From contig NC_092096.1 in assembly GCF_045679555.1 (NCBI RefSeq), positions 12,980,471 to 13,044,470 of the forward strand: a DNA stretch of 64,000 nt, in the 5' to 3' direction. The position numbers and the translations under genes are program-made. This DNA is from Salvelinus alpinus. Lineage: Eukaryota; Chordata; Actinopteri; Salmoniformes; Salmonidae. This document shows, piece by piece, positions 45,601-57,000 of the stretch (positions within the stretch are counted from its first letter, which is position 1; every line of letters begins with the position of its first letter). Below the pieces are notes generated by a model that did not search any database, was not told the origin of the DNA, and saw only the letters and a program-made list of their open reading frames with translations.

Positions 45601-48150
45601 GGGTGTAGGCTTCTCTCACCCCTTCCCTTCTCTAGTGTAGGGTGTAGGCTTCTCTCACCCCATCCCTTCTCTAGTGTAGGGTGTAGGCTTCTCTCACCCC
45701 ATCCCTTCTCTAGTGTAGAGTGTAGGCTTCTCTCACCCCTTCCCTTCTCTACTGTAGGGTGTAGGCTTCTCTCACCCCTTCCCTTCTCTAGTGTAGGGTG
45801 TAGGCTTCTCTCACCCCTTCCCTTCTCTAGTGTAGGGTGTAGGCTTCTCTCACCCCATCCCTTCTCTAGTGTAGGGTGTAGGCTTCTCTCACCCCATCCC
45901 TTCTCTACTGTAGGGTGTAGGCTTCTCTCACCCCTTCCCTTCTCTAGTGTAGGGTGTAGGCTTCTCTCACCCCATCCCTTCTCTAGTGTAGGGTGTAGGC
46001 TTCTCTCACCCCTTCCCTTCTCTACTGTAGGGTGTAGGCTTCTCTCACCCCTTCCCTTCTCTAGTGTAGGGTGTAGGCTTCTCTCACCCTTTCTCTAGTG
46101 TAGGGTGTAGGCTTCTCTCACCCCTTCCCTTCTCTAGTGTAGGGTGTAGGCTTCTCTCACCCCTTCCCTTCTCTAGTGTAGGGTGTAGGCTTCTCTCACC
46201 CCTTCCCTTCTCTAGTGTAGGGTGTAGGCTTCTCTCACCCCTTCCCTTCTCTAGTGTAGGGTGTAGGCTTCTCTCACCCTTTCTCTAGTGTAGGGTGTAG
46301 GCTTCTCTCACCCCTTCCCTTCTCTAGTGTAGGGTGTAGGCTTCTCTCACCCCTTCCCTTCTCTAGTGTAGGGTGTAGGCTTCTCTCACCCCATCCCTTT
46401 CTCTAGTGTAGGGTGTAGGCTTCTCTCACCCCTTCCCTTCTCTAGTGTAGGGTGTAGGCTTCTCTCACCCCATCCCTTCTCTAGTGTAGGGTGTAGGCTT
46501 CTCTCACCCCTTCCCTAGTGTAGGGTGTAGGCTTCTCTCACCCCTTCCCTTCTCTAGTGTAGGGTGTAGGCTTCTCTCACCCCATCCCTTCTCTAGTGTA
46601 GGGTGTAGGCTTCTCTCACCCCTTCCCTTCTCTAGTGTAGGGTGTAGGCTTCTCTCACCCCTTCCCTTCTCTAGTGTAGGGTGTAGGCTTCTCTCACCCC
46701 TTCCCTTCTCTAGTGTAGGGTGTAGGCTTCTCTCACCCCTTCCCTTCTCTAGTGTAGGGTGTAGGCTTCTCTCACCCCATCCCTTCTCTAGTGTAGGGTG
46801 TAGGCTTCTCTCACCCCATCCCTTCTCTAGTGTAGGGTGTAGGCTTCTCTCACCCCATCCCTTCTCTAGTGTAGGGTGTAGGCTTCTCTCACCCCTTCCC
46901 TTCTCTAGTGTAGGGTGTAGGCTTCTCTCACCCCTTCCCTTCTCTAGTGTAGGGTGTAGGCTTCTCTCACCCCTTCCCTTCTCTAGTGTAGGGTGTAGGC
47001 TTCTCTCACCCCTTCCCTTCTCTAGTGTAGGGTGTAGGCTTCTCTCACCCCTTCCCTTCTCTAGTGTAGGGTGTAGGCTTCTCTCACCCCTTCCCTTCTC
47101 TAGTGTAGGCTTCTCTCACCCCTTCCCTTCTCTAGTGTATGGTGTAGGCTTCTCTCACCCCTTCCCTTCTCTAGTGTAGGGTGTAGGCTTCTCTCACCCC
47201 TTCCCTTCTCTAGTGTAGGGTGTAGGCTTCTCTCACCCCATCCCTTCTCTAGTGTAGGGTGTAGACTTCTCTCACCCCTTCCCTTCTCTAGTGTAGGGTG
47301 TAGGCTTCTCTCACCCCTTCCCTTCTCTAGTGTAGGGTGTAGGCTTCTCTCACCCCTTCCCTTCTCTAGTGTAGGCTTCTCTCACCCCTTCCCTTCTCTA
47401 GTGTAGGGTGTAGGCTTCTCTCACCCCTTCCCTTCTCTAGTGTAGGGTGTAGGCTTCTCTCACCCCATCCCTTCTCTAGTGTAGGGTGTAGGCTTCTCTC
47501 ACCCCACCCCTTCTCTAGTGTAGGGTGTAGGCTTCTCTCACCCCATCCCTTCTCTAGTGTAGGGTGTAGGCTTCTCTCACCCCTTCCCTTCTCTAGTGTA
47601 GGGTGTAGGATTCTCTCACCCCATCCCTTCTCTAGTGTAGGGTGTAGGCTTCTCTCACCCCTTCCCTTCTCCAGTGTAGGGTGTAGGCTTCTCTCACCCC
47701 ATCCCTTCTCTAGTGTAGGGTGTAGGCTTCTCTCACCCCTTCCCTTCTCTAGTGTAGGGTGTAGGCTTCTCTCACCCCTTCCCTTCTCTAGTGTAGGTTG
47801 TAGTCTTCTATCACCCCTTCCCTTCTCTAGTGTAGGGTGTAGGCTTCTCTCACCCCTTCCCCATCCCTTCTCTAGTGTAGGGTGTAGGCTTCTCTCACCC
47901 CTTCCCCATCCCTAGGGTAGGGTGTAGGCTTCTCTCACCCCTTCCCCATCCCTAGTGTAGGCTTCTCTCACCCCTTCCCTTCTCTCACCCTTTCTCTAGT
48001 GTAGGGTGTAGGCTTCTCACCCCTTCCCCATCCCTAGTGTAGGCTTCTCTCACCCCTTCCCTTCTCTCACCCTTTCTCTAGTGTAGGGTGTAGGCTTCTC
48101 TCACCCCTTCCCTTGTGTAGGGTGTAGAGTGTAGGGTGTAGGCCTACTCA
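36626..48150. repeat. 11.5-kb minisatellite, 39-bp units with higher-order structure
   Basis: Nearly 300 head-to-tail units with core GTGTAGGGTGTAGGCTTCTC followed by TCACCCC, T or A, TCCCTTCTCTA. Unit variants include a shorter one with CACCCTTTCTCTAG, a longer one with ACTCCTTCCCC inserted, an ACTGTAGGG version and a doubled TCTCACCCC version. The variants recur in the same order over hundreds of bases, with spacings near 1.6 kb and 2.2 kb, so the array grew by duplicating blocks of many units. It ends in degenerate units from about 47800. No long frame, gene or RNA gene is inside. It lies directly downstream of the tmem19 coding end. Confidence 0.97.
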
Positions 48151-48483
48151 AGAGTATTACAACAAGTTTAGCAAAATATTCAATCAATCAAACAGAAAAA
48201 AACGACTCTCCTATAGTCCATGCACTTAATGCATTTTAGTAAACAACTGAAATCTAGATGATTAAACTAAGGTCAACAAATGTATTACCATGGAGACAAA
48301 CACAGAGTTGTGAGGTTAGTTATAGCATGGTAACTCTATTTCCTTAGACAGCAAGCTACACCATACTAGGTAAAGTATAAAACAGTAGTGGCACGACTTC
48401 AATACAACAAGCAAAACATTTTTTTGCAAAAAAAAAAAATTGTTGACAAAACAGAAATCAGGGAAACGTAAAGAGTTCCTTCC
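48151..48483 (-). other. Probable tmem19 3' untranslated region and flank
   Basis: Just downstream (minus strand) of the tmem19 stop codon. It is A+T-rich. I do not see a clear AATAAA signal on the minus strand, so the transcript end is not placed. Confidence 0.35.
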
Positions 48484-48696
<213 letters not shown>

Positions 48697-48827
48697 TTAA
48701 TTTTAAAATTCAAGAAAGACACTTCAAGAACCTGCTAATACATGGATATCAAACATCTATAAATATATATTTTTTTAAAAAGGGGTCAATTCAACATGAA
48801 AAAATAAAAATAAATGAATAACATATA

Positions 48828-50109
48828 CAGTGCATTCAGAAATTATTCAGACCCCTTGACTTTTCCCACATTTTGTTACAGCCTTATTCTAAAATGTATT
48901 CAATGAAGAAGAAAACAACTCAATTTACACACAATATCCCATAACGACAAAGTGAAAACAGGTTTTTAGAATTTTTGCAAATGTATAAAAAAATAAACAA
49001 ATACCTTATTTACATAAGTATACAGACCCTTTGCTTTGAGACTCGAAATTGAGCTCGGTTGCATCCTGTTTCCATTAATCAACCTTGACATGTTTCTACG
49101 ACTTTATTGGAGTCCACCTGTGGTAAATTCAATTGATTGGACATGATTTGGAAAGGCACACACCTGTCTATATAAAGGTCCCACAGTTGACAATTCATGT
49201 CAGAGCAAAAACCAAGCCATGAGGTCGAAGGAATTGTCCGCAGCGCTCACAAGGTCATAGCCGTAGAGCTCAGAGACAAGATTGTGTCAAGGCACAGATC
49301 TGGGGAAGGGTACCAAAAACTGTCTGCAGCATTGAAGGTCACCAAGAGTTTGGAGTTTGCCAAAAGGCACTTAAAAGACTCTTAGACCATGAGAAACAAG
49401 ATTCTCTGGTCTGATGAAACCAAGATTGAACTCTTTGGCTTGAATGCCAAGCGTTACGTCTGGAGGAAACCTGCCACCATCCCTACAGTGAAGGATGGTG
49501 GCGGCAGAATCATGATGTGGGGATGTTTTTCAGTGGCAGGGACTGGAAGACTAGTCAGGATCGAGGGAAAGATGAACGGAGTTAAGTACAGAGAGATCCT
49601 TGTTGAAAACCTGCTCCAGAGCACTCAGGACCTCAGACTGGGGCAAAGGTTCACCTTCCAACAGTACAACGACCCTAAGCACACAGCCAAGACAACGCAG
49701 GAGTGGCTTCGGGAAAAGTCTCTGAATGTCCTTTAGTGGCCTAGCCAGACCCCGGACTTGAACCTGATCGAACATCTCTGGAGACCTAAAAAATAGCTGT
49801 GCAGCGACACTCCCCATTCAACCTGGCAGAGCTTGAGAGGATCTGCAGAGAAGAATGAGAGAAACATTCCCAAATACAGGTGTGCCAAGCTTGTAGCGTC
49901 ATACCCAAGAAGACTCGAGGCTGCAATCACTGCCAAAGGTGCTTCAAAGTACTGAATAAAGGGTCTGAATACTTATGTATTCAAATTTCTAAAAAACAGT
50001 TTTTGCTTTGTCATTATGGGGCATTGAGCGACTTTTTGTTTTAAATGTAAAAATTAGAATAAGGTTGTAACATAAAATGTGGAAAAAGTCAAGGGGTCTG
50101 AATGCACTG
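48828..50109 (+). mobile_element. Tc1-like transposon, nearly full length, inactive
   Basis: It is bounded by CAGTGCATTCAGAAATTATT at the left and its inverse ending GGTCTGAATGCACTG at the right, each next to a TA dinucleotide as expected of Tc1/mariner insertion. The length is 1282 bp. Inside is a broken transposase on the plus strand. It lies in the last intron of tmem19, opposite in strand. Confidence 0.88.
49197..49850 (+). pseudogene. Tc1-like transposase pseudogene
   Basis: The first part (49197-49385) is the N-terminal helix-turn-helix region, with a SGEGYQKLSAAL-like helix. It then jumps to the catalytic domain (49389-49736), so a central portion with the second DNA-binding helix set is missing. 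The DDE triad region is visible: Asp in WSDETK, Asp in QYNDPKHTA, and the third acid in a LNLIEHLW-like stretch beyond a stop codon (TAG at about 49734-49736). At least two stops and the internal deletion make it inactive. Confidence 0.85.
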
Positions 50110-50368
50110 TATATCTTCAGGGGTCTGAATGCACTGTATATCTTCAGGGGTCTGAATGCACTGTTATATCTTCAGGGGTCTGAATGCACTGTATATCTTC
50201 AGGGGTCTGAATGCACTGTATATCTTCAGGGGTCTGAATGCACCGCATATATATTCAGGGGTCTGAATGCACTGTATATATTCAGGGGTCTGAATGCACT
50301 GTTATATCTTCAGGGGTCTGAATGCACTGTATATATTCAGGGGTCTGAATGCACTGTATATATTAATC
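50110..50368. repeat. 27-bp tandem array copied from the Tc1 end
   Basis: About nine to ten units of CAGGGGTCTGAATGCACTGT plus ATATCTT or ATATATT. The unit equals the last bases of the adjoining transposon plus the TA-containing flank. The frame on the plus strand is a by-product. Confidence 0.93.
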
Positions 50369-50394
50369 TATATCTTGAGTTAGCTATGTATACT

Positions 50395-50632
50395 TTTCCC
50401 TGATGATAACGTGAATATCTGATCCCTGATGATAACATTAACTAATCCCTGATGATAATATTAACTAATCCCTGATGATAACATTAACTAATCCCTGATG
50501 ATAACATAACTAATCCCTGATGATAACATAACTAATCCCTGATAATAACTAATCCCTGATAATAACACATTAATAACTAATCCCTGATAATAACATAACT
50601 AATCCCTGATAATAACACATGAATAACTCATC
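50395..50632. repeat. TAATCCCTGATGATAACA tandem repeat
   Basis: About ten short units of 19-23 bp: AATCCCTGATGATAACAT at the left turning into AATCCCTGATAATAACA at the right. It lies just beside the tmem19 exon splice donor at 50646. Confidence 0.9.
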
Positions 50633-50646
50633 GTTGACAGACCCAC

Positions 50647-50856
50647 CTGAGTACTGCCAGTGTGCTCCCAGGACAGAGTCCAACATGGACCCAATTAGGC
50701 CAGCCATGGCTCCATAGACTATGATTGGCCACTGGGGATCAGCCAGGTGAAGGTCACGGACCAATAGGATCTGAGAGATATAGTAAGCCACGCCCACTGC
50801 CAGGCCCCCCAGGAAGCTAGCCAGTAGACCCACTGGGGTCACTCCTCCATTGGTCC
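50647..50856 (-). CDS. tmem19: tmem19, penultimate coding exon
   Basis: A 210-bp exon between acceptor TTCTTTTCACAG and donor CAG|GTGGGT. It encodes about 70 residues of the DUF92 domain: the GTNGGVTPVGLLAS motif, a glycine-rich membrane helix (ASFLGGLAVGVAYYIS), a short loop, and a second helix beginning PQWPIIVYG and ending near a Ser-Val-Leu-Gly-Ala. Phases match both neighbours (one base into the next exon, two from the previous). The intron upstream is 12.8 kb and filled with tRNA genes, a minisatellite and transposons. Confidence 0.95.
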
Positions 50857-51040
50857 CTGTGAAAAGAAGAGTTGAACAGTTAACACCCTTTACAACATGT
50901 TTCACTAGTCTCATGGGGAGGAGCATTGTTAGGAACAGGATGCAGAAAGACTACACTATTTACAGTAAGTGATGACTGTATCTACTTTGAAACTGTGTCA
51001 AAGTCTGTCTCAGAGGCTAGCACTCAACACAAAACACTGC

Positions 51041-51113
51041 CGCCCAACGTGGGGCTCGAACCCACGACCCTGAGATTAAGAGTCTCATGCTCTACCGACT
51101 GAGCTAGCCGGGC
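51041..51113 (-). tRNA. tRNA-Lys(CTT), copy 2
   Basis: A 73-nt tRNA with the same sequence as copy 1, with intact boxes A and B and anticodon CTT. A Pol III stop (TTTT) follows ten bases downstream on the minus strand. It lies in the tmem19 intron; the flanks are unlike those of copies 3-7. Confidence 0.97.
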
Positions 51114-51440
51114 CTCAGGGAAAACTGGAATTCCCCCGCACATAGGCATGTCAAAATGAACCCCGCCCCTTCCTAGTTTTCACATCACCTGCCACAGTCA
51201 GTTACTGTCAGGCTCTTCTTACGCAACACTGTGAATAGTTGTTAGTAGAGACGCACTGTCAATAGATAGACATTATTTACATTACATTTCAATTAACTGC
51301 CTCCAACCCTGTCCCCTTTCACATTTCACCCAGTCTTTGATCCTCTTACTCAATGTGTAAAGTTGTTGACTGAACAGTCAGTCAACAGATTATTGACTTT
51401 CTTTCCAACCAAGCCTCTCGTGTCTGACTAACTGGTGTCC
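51114..51440. other. Intronic stretch, unique
   Basis: About 330 bp of tmem19 intron with nothing recognised. Confidence 0.4.
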
Positions 51441-51620
51441 CTGTATATAGCCTCCTTATTGTTCTTTAAGGTTACTTTTTATTTTATTTTTTATTTATTG
51501 AGTTAAATATATTCTTAACTCTATTTCTTGAACTGCATTGTTGGTTAAGACCTTGTCAGTAAGCATTTGAATGTACCTGTTGTATTCGGAGCATGTGACG
51601 AATAAAATTTGATTTGATCA
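51441..51620 (+). mobile_element. Non-LTR retroelement 3' tail
   Basis: It ends TACCTGTTGTATTCGGAGCA, TGTGACGAATAAAATTTGAT, TTGAT, a tail that I recognise from many salmonid truncated retroelement copies. The repeated TTTGAT at the end fits target-primed integration. No coding part is present. Confidence 0.55.
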
Positions 51621-51636
51621 CAGGGTGTGAACCAAC

Positions 51637-52020
51637 CCTGCCTCTTGGACTTCACCAGTCCTCTATTTCATCACCCAAGTACTTATCCCTCGGGTGATGA
51701 AGCTACACAGTCAACAAATACTGGTCATTTATGTTGCATGTGTATTAACCACTATACCCCTAAGGCTGGTTTCCCAGACACCCATTAAGTCCTAGTCTAA
51801 AAAGCATGCCCATTTGATATTGTTCGTAGTGCTTTTCAGTCGAGGACTATAATCTGTGTCTAGGAAACTGGCCCCAAGCCTCTGAGGATCAATGGTATCC
51901 AAAACAAAAGGTCAGCGCCCAACGTGGGGCTCGAACCCACGACCCTGAGATTAAGAGTCTCATGCTCTACCGACTGAGCTAGCCGGGCTTGCATCACTAT
52001 ATGACACCACCCACATACAG
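51637..52020. repeat. Duplicated block D1 carrying tRNA copy 3
   Basis: The left flank (AACCAACCCTGCCTCTTGGA, CTTATCCCTCGGGTGATGAA, then a palindromic MITE-like piece around GGTTTCCCAGACACCCATTA) is shared with 52072-52362 and 53660-53950. The right flank (CTTGCATCACTATATGACAC) is instead of the type found beside tRNA copies 5 and 7. Confidence 0.85.
51916..51988 (-). tRNA. tRNA-Lys(CTT), copy 3
   Basis: A 73-nt tRNA identical to copy 1. TTTT (in CTGACCTTTTG) terminates seven bases past the end on the minus strand. Confidence 0.97.
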
Positions 52021-52071
52021 ACCTCACAGGGTCTGAACCAACCCTGCCCACTGACTGACCTCACAGGGCGT

Positions 52072-52362
52072 GAACCAACCCTGCCTCTTGGATTTCACCA
52101 GTCCTCTATTTCATCACCCTAGTACTTATCCCTCGGGTGATGAAGCTACACAGTCAACAAATACTGGTCATTTATGTTGCATGTGTATTAACCACTATAC
52201 ATCTATGGCTGGTTTCCCAGATACCCATTAAGTCCTAGTCTAAAAAACATGTCCATTTGATATTGTTCATAGGTAGTGCTTTTCAGTCGAGGACTATAAT
52301 CTGTATCCAGGAAACTGGCCCCAAGCCTCTGAGGATCAATGGTATCCCAATCAAAAGGTCAG
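52072..52362. repeat. Duplicated block D2
   Basis: A second copy of the D-type left flank, about 95 percent like 51640-51915, with small differences such as CATCTATGGCTGG. It includes the palindromic MITE-like piece (52208-52322). Confidence 0.85.
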
Positions 52363-52435
52363 CGCCCAACGTGGGGCTCGAACCCACGACCCTGAGATTA
52401 AGAGTCTCATGCTCTACCGACTGAGCTAGCCGGGC
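52363..52435 (-). tRNA. tRNA-Lys(CTT), copy 4
   Basis: A 73-nt tRNA identical to copy 1, with TTTT terminator. To the right (plus strand) a short version of the 42/47-bp minisatellite begins. Confidence 0.97.
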
Positions 52436-52467
52436 TTGGAGACACAATCCACAACATCCCAAAATAA

Positions 52468-52640
52468 CACAACTGTCAGACCAGGTTGGTAAATAACACA
52501 CCAGACCAACATGTAATAACTGTCAGACCAGGTTGGTAAATAACACACCAGACCAACATGTAATAACTGTCAGACCAGGTCGGTAAATAACACACCAACA
52601 TGTAATAACTCTCAGAGCAGGTTGGTAAATGACTAGTCTA
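52468..52640. repeat. Short 42/47-bp minisatellite (about 4 units)
   Basis: Units of AACTGTCAGACCAGGTTGGT plus AAATAACACACC and AACATGTAAT. The same repeat with the same left flank is expanded to 6 kb at 54035-60070. Confidence 0.92.
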
Positions 52641-53318
52641 AAGACAGTAACAACTCTCAAACATAATTACCTTCTTTCTACATACAGTCTGCAACTCAAA
52701 TGGCACCCTATTCCCTATATAGTGTACTACTTTTGACCAGGGTATTTGTGCCATCTGGACTCAGTGTGGGGCTGAAAGCCATGGTCTAAAAGGTCTCATG
52801 ATCCCCCCTGTAGAGACAGAGCCTGCCAGACGTAGCCTGAATATGCATAAATCCTTTAACTTCCTGTTAACAAGCCTCATGGCAGCATGACATGACCTCT
52901 GATCCTGTCCTATACCCTGAACTTTCACCTGTGATAGGGCAAAGCACAATTACAGAGCATAATAACACCATTATAAACATTAGTTTAGTTATTACTCGTT
53001 ACTTATATACAAGTGCCTTCAAAAAGATTTCAGACCCCTCAGTTTTTTCCACATTTTGTTACGTTACAGCGTTATTCTAAAATGGATTAAATAAAAAATC
53101 CTCAGCAATCTACTCACAACACCCCATAATGACAAAGTGAAAACAGGTATGTAGAAATTGTTCCAAATGTATTAAAAATAAACCCTTGACAGAGTAGGTG
53201 AGTCAACTTTTGACTGGTACTGTGTATCATAATATATATGTATGTATGTATATACACAAATAAAATTTGATTTGCTCACACATTTATCAGAAGAAAGGAT
53301 TTCAAATCAAAAGGTCAG
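52641..53318. repeat. Duplicated block E1 with chimeric Tc1 remnant
   Basis: The block matches 60068-60773 closely (CAACTCTCAAACATAATTAC, GCAACTCAAATGGCACCC, GAACTTTCACCTGTGATA). Inside at 53010-53225 one Tc1-like end (TTCAGACCCCTCAGTTTTTT... TTACGTTACAGCGTTATTCT) is joined to the end of a different Tc1 family (GTCAACTTTTGACTGGTACT). Confidence 0.85.
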
Positions 53319-53391
53319 CGCCCAACGTGGGGCTCGAACCCACGACCCTGAGATTAAGAGTCTCATGCTCTACCGACTGAGCTAGCCGGGC
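53319..53391 (-). tRNA. tRNA-Lys(CTT), copy 5
   Basis: A 73-nt tRNA identical to copy 1, with TTTT terminator. Both flanks are of the E type shared with copy 7. Confidence 0.97.
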
Positions 53392-53419
53392 TTGCATCAC
53401 TATATAACACCCCCCACAT

Positions 53420-53675
53420 ACAGCCCTCACAGGGTCTGAACCAACCCTGCCCACTGACAGACCTCACAGGGCGTGACCCAACCCTGCCCATTGACAGACC
53501 TCACAGGGCGTGACCCAACCCTGCCCACTGACAGACCTCACAGGGCGTGACCCAACCCTGCCCATTGACAGACCTTACAGGGTCTGAACCAACCCTGCCC
53601 ATTGACAGACCTCACAGGGTCTGAACCAACCCTGCCTACTGACAGAGCTCACAGGGCGTGAACCAACCCTGCCTC
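53420..53675. repeat. 37-bp tandem repeat (CTCACAGGGCGTGACCCAAC)
   Basis: About six units of TGACAGACCTCACAGGGCGT plus GACCCAACCCTGCCCAT with small variants. Single or double units also occur at 52020-52080 and 60870-60925, always beside a tRNA-Lys gene. Confidence 0.92.
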
Positions 53676-53950
53676 GTGGATTTTACCAGTCCTCTATTTC
53701 ATCACCCTAGTACTTATCCCTCGGGTGATGAAGCTACACAGCCAACAACTACTGGTCATTTATGTAGCATGTGTATTAACCACTATACCCCTAAGGCTGG
53801 TTTCCCAGACACCCATTAAGTCCTAGTCTAAAAAGCATGCCCATTTGATATTGTTCATAGGTAGTGCTTTTCAGTCGAGGACTATAATCTGTGTCCAGGA
53901 AACTGTCCCTGAGCCTCTGAGGATCAATGGTATCCAAAACAAAAGGTCAT
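53676..53950. repeat. Duplicated block D3
   Basis: The third copy of the D-type left flank, with the palindromic MITE-like piece (53790-53910). It leads into tRNA copy 6. Confidence 0.85.
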
Positions 53951-54023
53951 CGCCCAACGTGGGGCTCGAACCCACGACCCTGAGATTAAGAGTCTCATGC
54001 TCTACCGACTGAGCTAGCCGGGC
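53951..54023 (-). tRNA. tRNA-Lys(CTT), copy 6
   Basis: A 73-nt tRNA identical to copy 1. The terminator TTTT is present. The large 42/47-bp minisatellite starts a few bases to the right. Confidence 0.97.
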
Positions 54024-54034
54024 TTGGAGATACA

Positions 54035-57000
54035 ACCCACAACATCCCAAAATAACACAACTGTCAGACCAGGTTGGTAAATAACACACCAACATGTAAT
54101 AACTGTCAGACCAGGTTGGTAATTAACACACCAACCCAACATGTAATAACTGTCAGACCAGGTTGGTAAATAACACACCAACATGTAATAACTGTCAGAC
54201 CAGGTTGGGAAATAACACACCAACATGTAATAACTGTTAGATCAGGTTGGTAAATAACACACCAGCCCAACATGTAATAACTGTCAGACCAGGTTGGTAA
54301 ATAACACACCAGCCCAACATGTAATAACTGTCAGACCAGGTTGGTAAATAACACACCAGCCCAACATGTAATAACTGTCAGACCAGGTTGGTAAATAACA
54401 CACCAGCCCAACATGTAATAACTGTCAGACCAGGTTGGTAAATAACACACCAGCCCAACATGTAATAACTGTCAGACCAGGTTGGTAAATAACACACCAA
54501 CATGTAATAACTGTCAGACCAGGTTGGTAAATAACACACCAGCCCAACATGTAATAACTGTCAGACCAGGTTGGTAAATAACACACCAACATGTAATAAC
54601 TGTCAGACCAGGTTGGTAAATAACACACCAACATGTAATAACTGTTAGACCAGGTTGGTAAATAACACACCAACATGTAATAACTGTCAGACCAGGTTGG
54701 TAAATAACACACCAACATGTAATAACTGTCAGACCAGGTTGGTAAATAACACACCAACATGTAATAACTGTCAGACCAGGTTGGTAAATAACACACCAAC
54801 ATGTAATAACTGTCAGACCAGGTTGGTAAATAACACACCAACATGTAATAACTGTCAGACCAGGTTGGTAAATAACACACCAGCCCAACATGTAATAACT
54901 GTTAGACCAGGTTGGTAAATAACACACCAACATGTAATAACTGTCAGACCAGGTTGGTAAATAACACACCAACATGTAATAACTGTCAGACCAGGTTGGT
55001 AAATAACACACCAACATGTAATAACTGTTAGACCAGGTTGGTAAATAACACACCAGCCCAACATGTAATAACTGTCAGACCAGGTTGGTAAATAACACAC
55101 CAGCCCAACATGTAATAACTGTCAGACCAGGTTGGTAAATAACACACCAGCCCAACATGTAATAACTGTCAGACCAGGTTGGTAAATAACACACCAGCCC
55201 AACATGTAATAACTGTTAGACCAGGTTGGTAAATAACACACCAACATGTAATAACTGTCAGACCAGGTTGGTAAATAACACACCAACATGTAATAACTGT
55301 CAGACCAGGTTGGTAAATAACACACCAACATGTAATAACTGTTAGACCAGGTTGGTAAATAACACACCAGCCCAACATGTAATAACTGTCAGACCAGGTT
55401 GGTAAATAACACACCAACATGTAATAACTGTCAGACCAGGTTGGTAAATAACACACCAACATGTAATAACTGTCAGACCAGGTTGGTAAATAACACACCA
55501 ACATGTAATAACTGTTAGACCAGGTTGGTAAATAACACACCAACATGTAATAACTGTCAGACCAGGTTGGTAAATAACACACCAACATGTAATAACTGTC
55601 AGACCAGGTTGGTAAATAACACACCAGCCCAACATGTAATAACTGTCAGACCAGGTTGGTAAATAACACACCAACATGTAATAACTGTCAGACCAGGTTG
55701 GTAAATAACACACCAACATGTAATAACTGTTAGACCAGGTTGGTAAATAACACACCAGCCCAACATGTAATAACTGTCAGACCAGGTTGGTAAATAACAC
55801 ACCAGCCCAACATGTAATAACTGTTAGACCAGGTTGGTAAATAACACACCAGCCCAACATGTAATAACTGTCAGACCAGGTTGGTAAATAACACACCAGC
55901 CCAACATGTAATAACTGTTAGACCAGGTTGGTAAATAACACACCAGCCCAACATGTAATAACTGTTAGACCAGGTTGGTAAATAACACACCAGCCCAACA
56001 TGTAATAACTGTCAGACCAGGTTGGTAAATAACACACCAGCCCAACATGTAATAACTGTTAGACCAGGTTGGTAAATAACACACCAGCCCAACATGTAAT
56101 AACTGTCAGACCAGGTTGGTAAATGACACACCAGCCCAACATGTAATAACTGTCAGACCAGGTTGGTAAATAACACACCAACATGTAATAACTGTCAGAC
56201 CAGGTTGGTAAATAACACACCAACATGTAATAACTGTTAGACCAGGTTGGTAAATGACACACCAGCCCAACATGTATTTACTGTCAGACCAGGTTGGTAA
56301 ATAACACACCAACATGTAATAACTGTTAGACCAGGTTGGTAATAACACACCAGCCCAACATGTAATAACTGTCAGACCAGGTTGGTAAATAACACACCAA
56401 CATGTAATAACTGTCAGACCAGGTTGGTAAATAACACACCAGCCCAACATGAAATAACTGTTAGATCAGGTTGGTAAATAACACACCAGCCCAACATGTA
56501 ATAACTGTTAGACCAGGTTGGTAAATAACACACCAGCCCAACATGAAATAACTGTTAGACCAGGTTGGTAAATAACACACCAACATGTAATAACTGTCAG
56601 ACCAGGTTGGTAAATAACACACCAACATGTAATAACTGTCAGACCAGGTTGGTAAATAACACACCAACATGTAATAACTGTCAGACCAGGTTGGTAAATA
56701 ACACACCAGCCCAACATGTAATAACTGTCAGACCAGGTTGGTAAATAACACACCAGCCCAACATGTAATAACTGTCAGACCAGGTTGGTAAATAACACAC
56801 CAGCCCAACATGTAATAACTGTCAGACCAGATTGGTAAATAACACACCAGCCCAACATGTAATAACTGTCAGACCAGATTGGTAAATAACACACCAGCCC
56901 AACATGTAATAACTGTTAGACCAGGTTGGTAAATAACACACCAGCCCAACATGTAATAACTGTTAGACCAGGTTGGTAAATAACACACCAGCCCAACATG

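Noticed and set aside
36626-48150. CRISPR-like direct repeat array
   Set aside because: The units are contiguous without unique spacers, the genome is a vertebrate one and no cas genes are present. It is a minisatellite.
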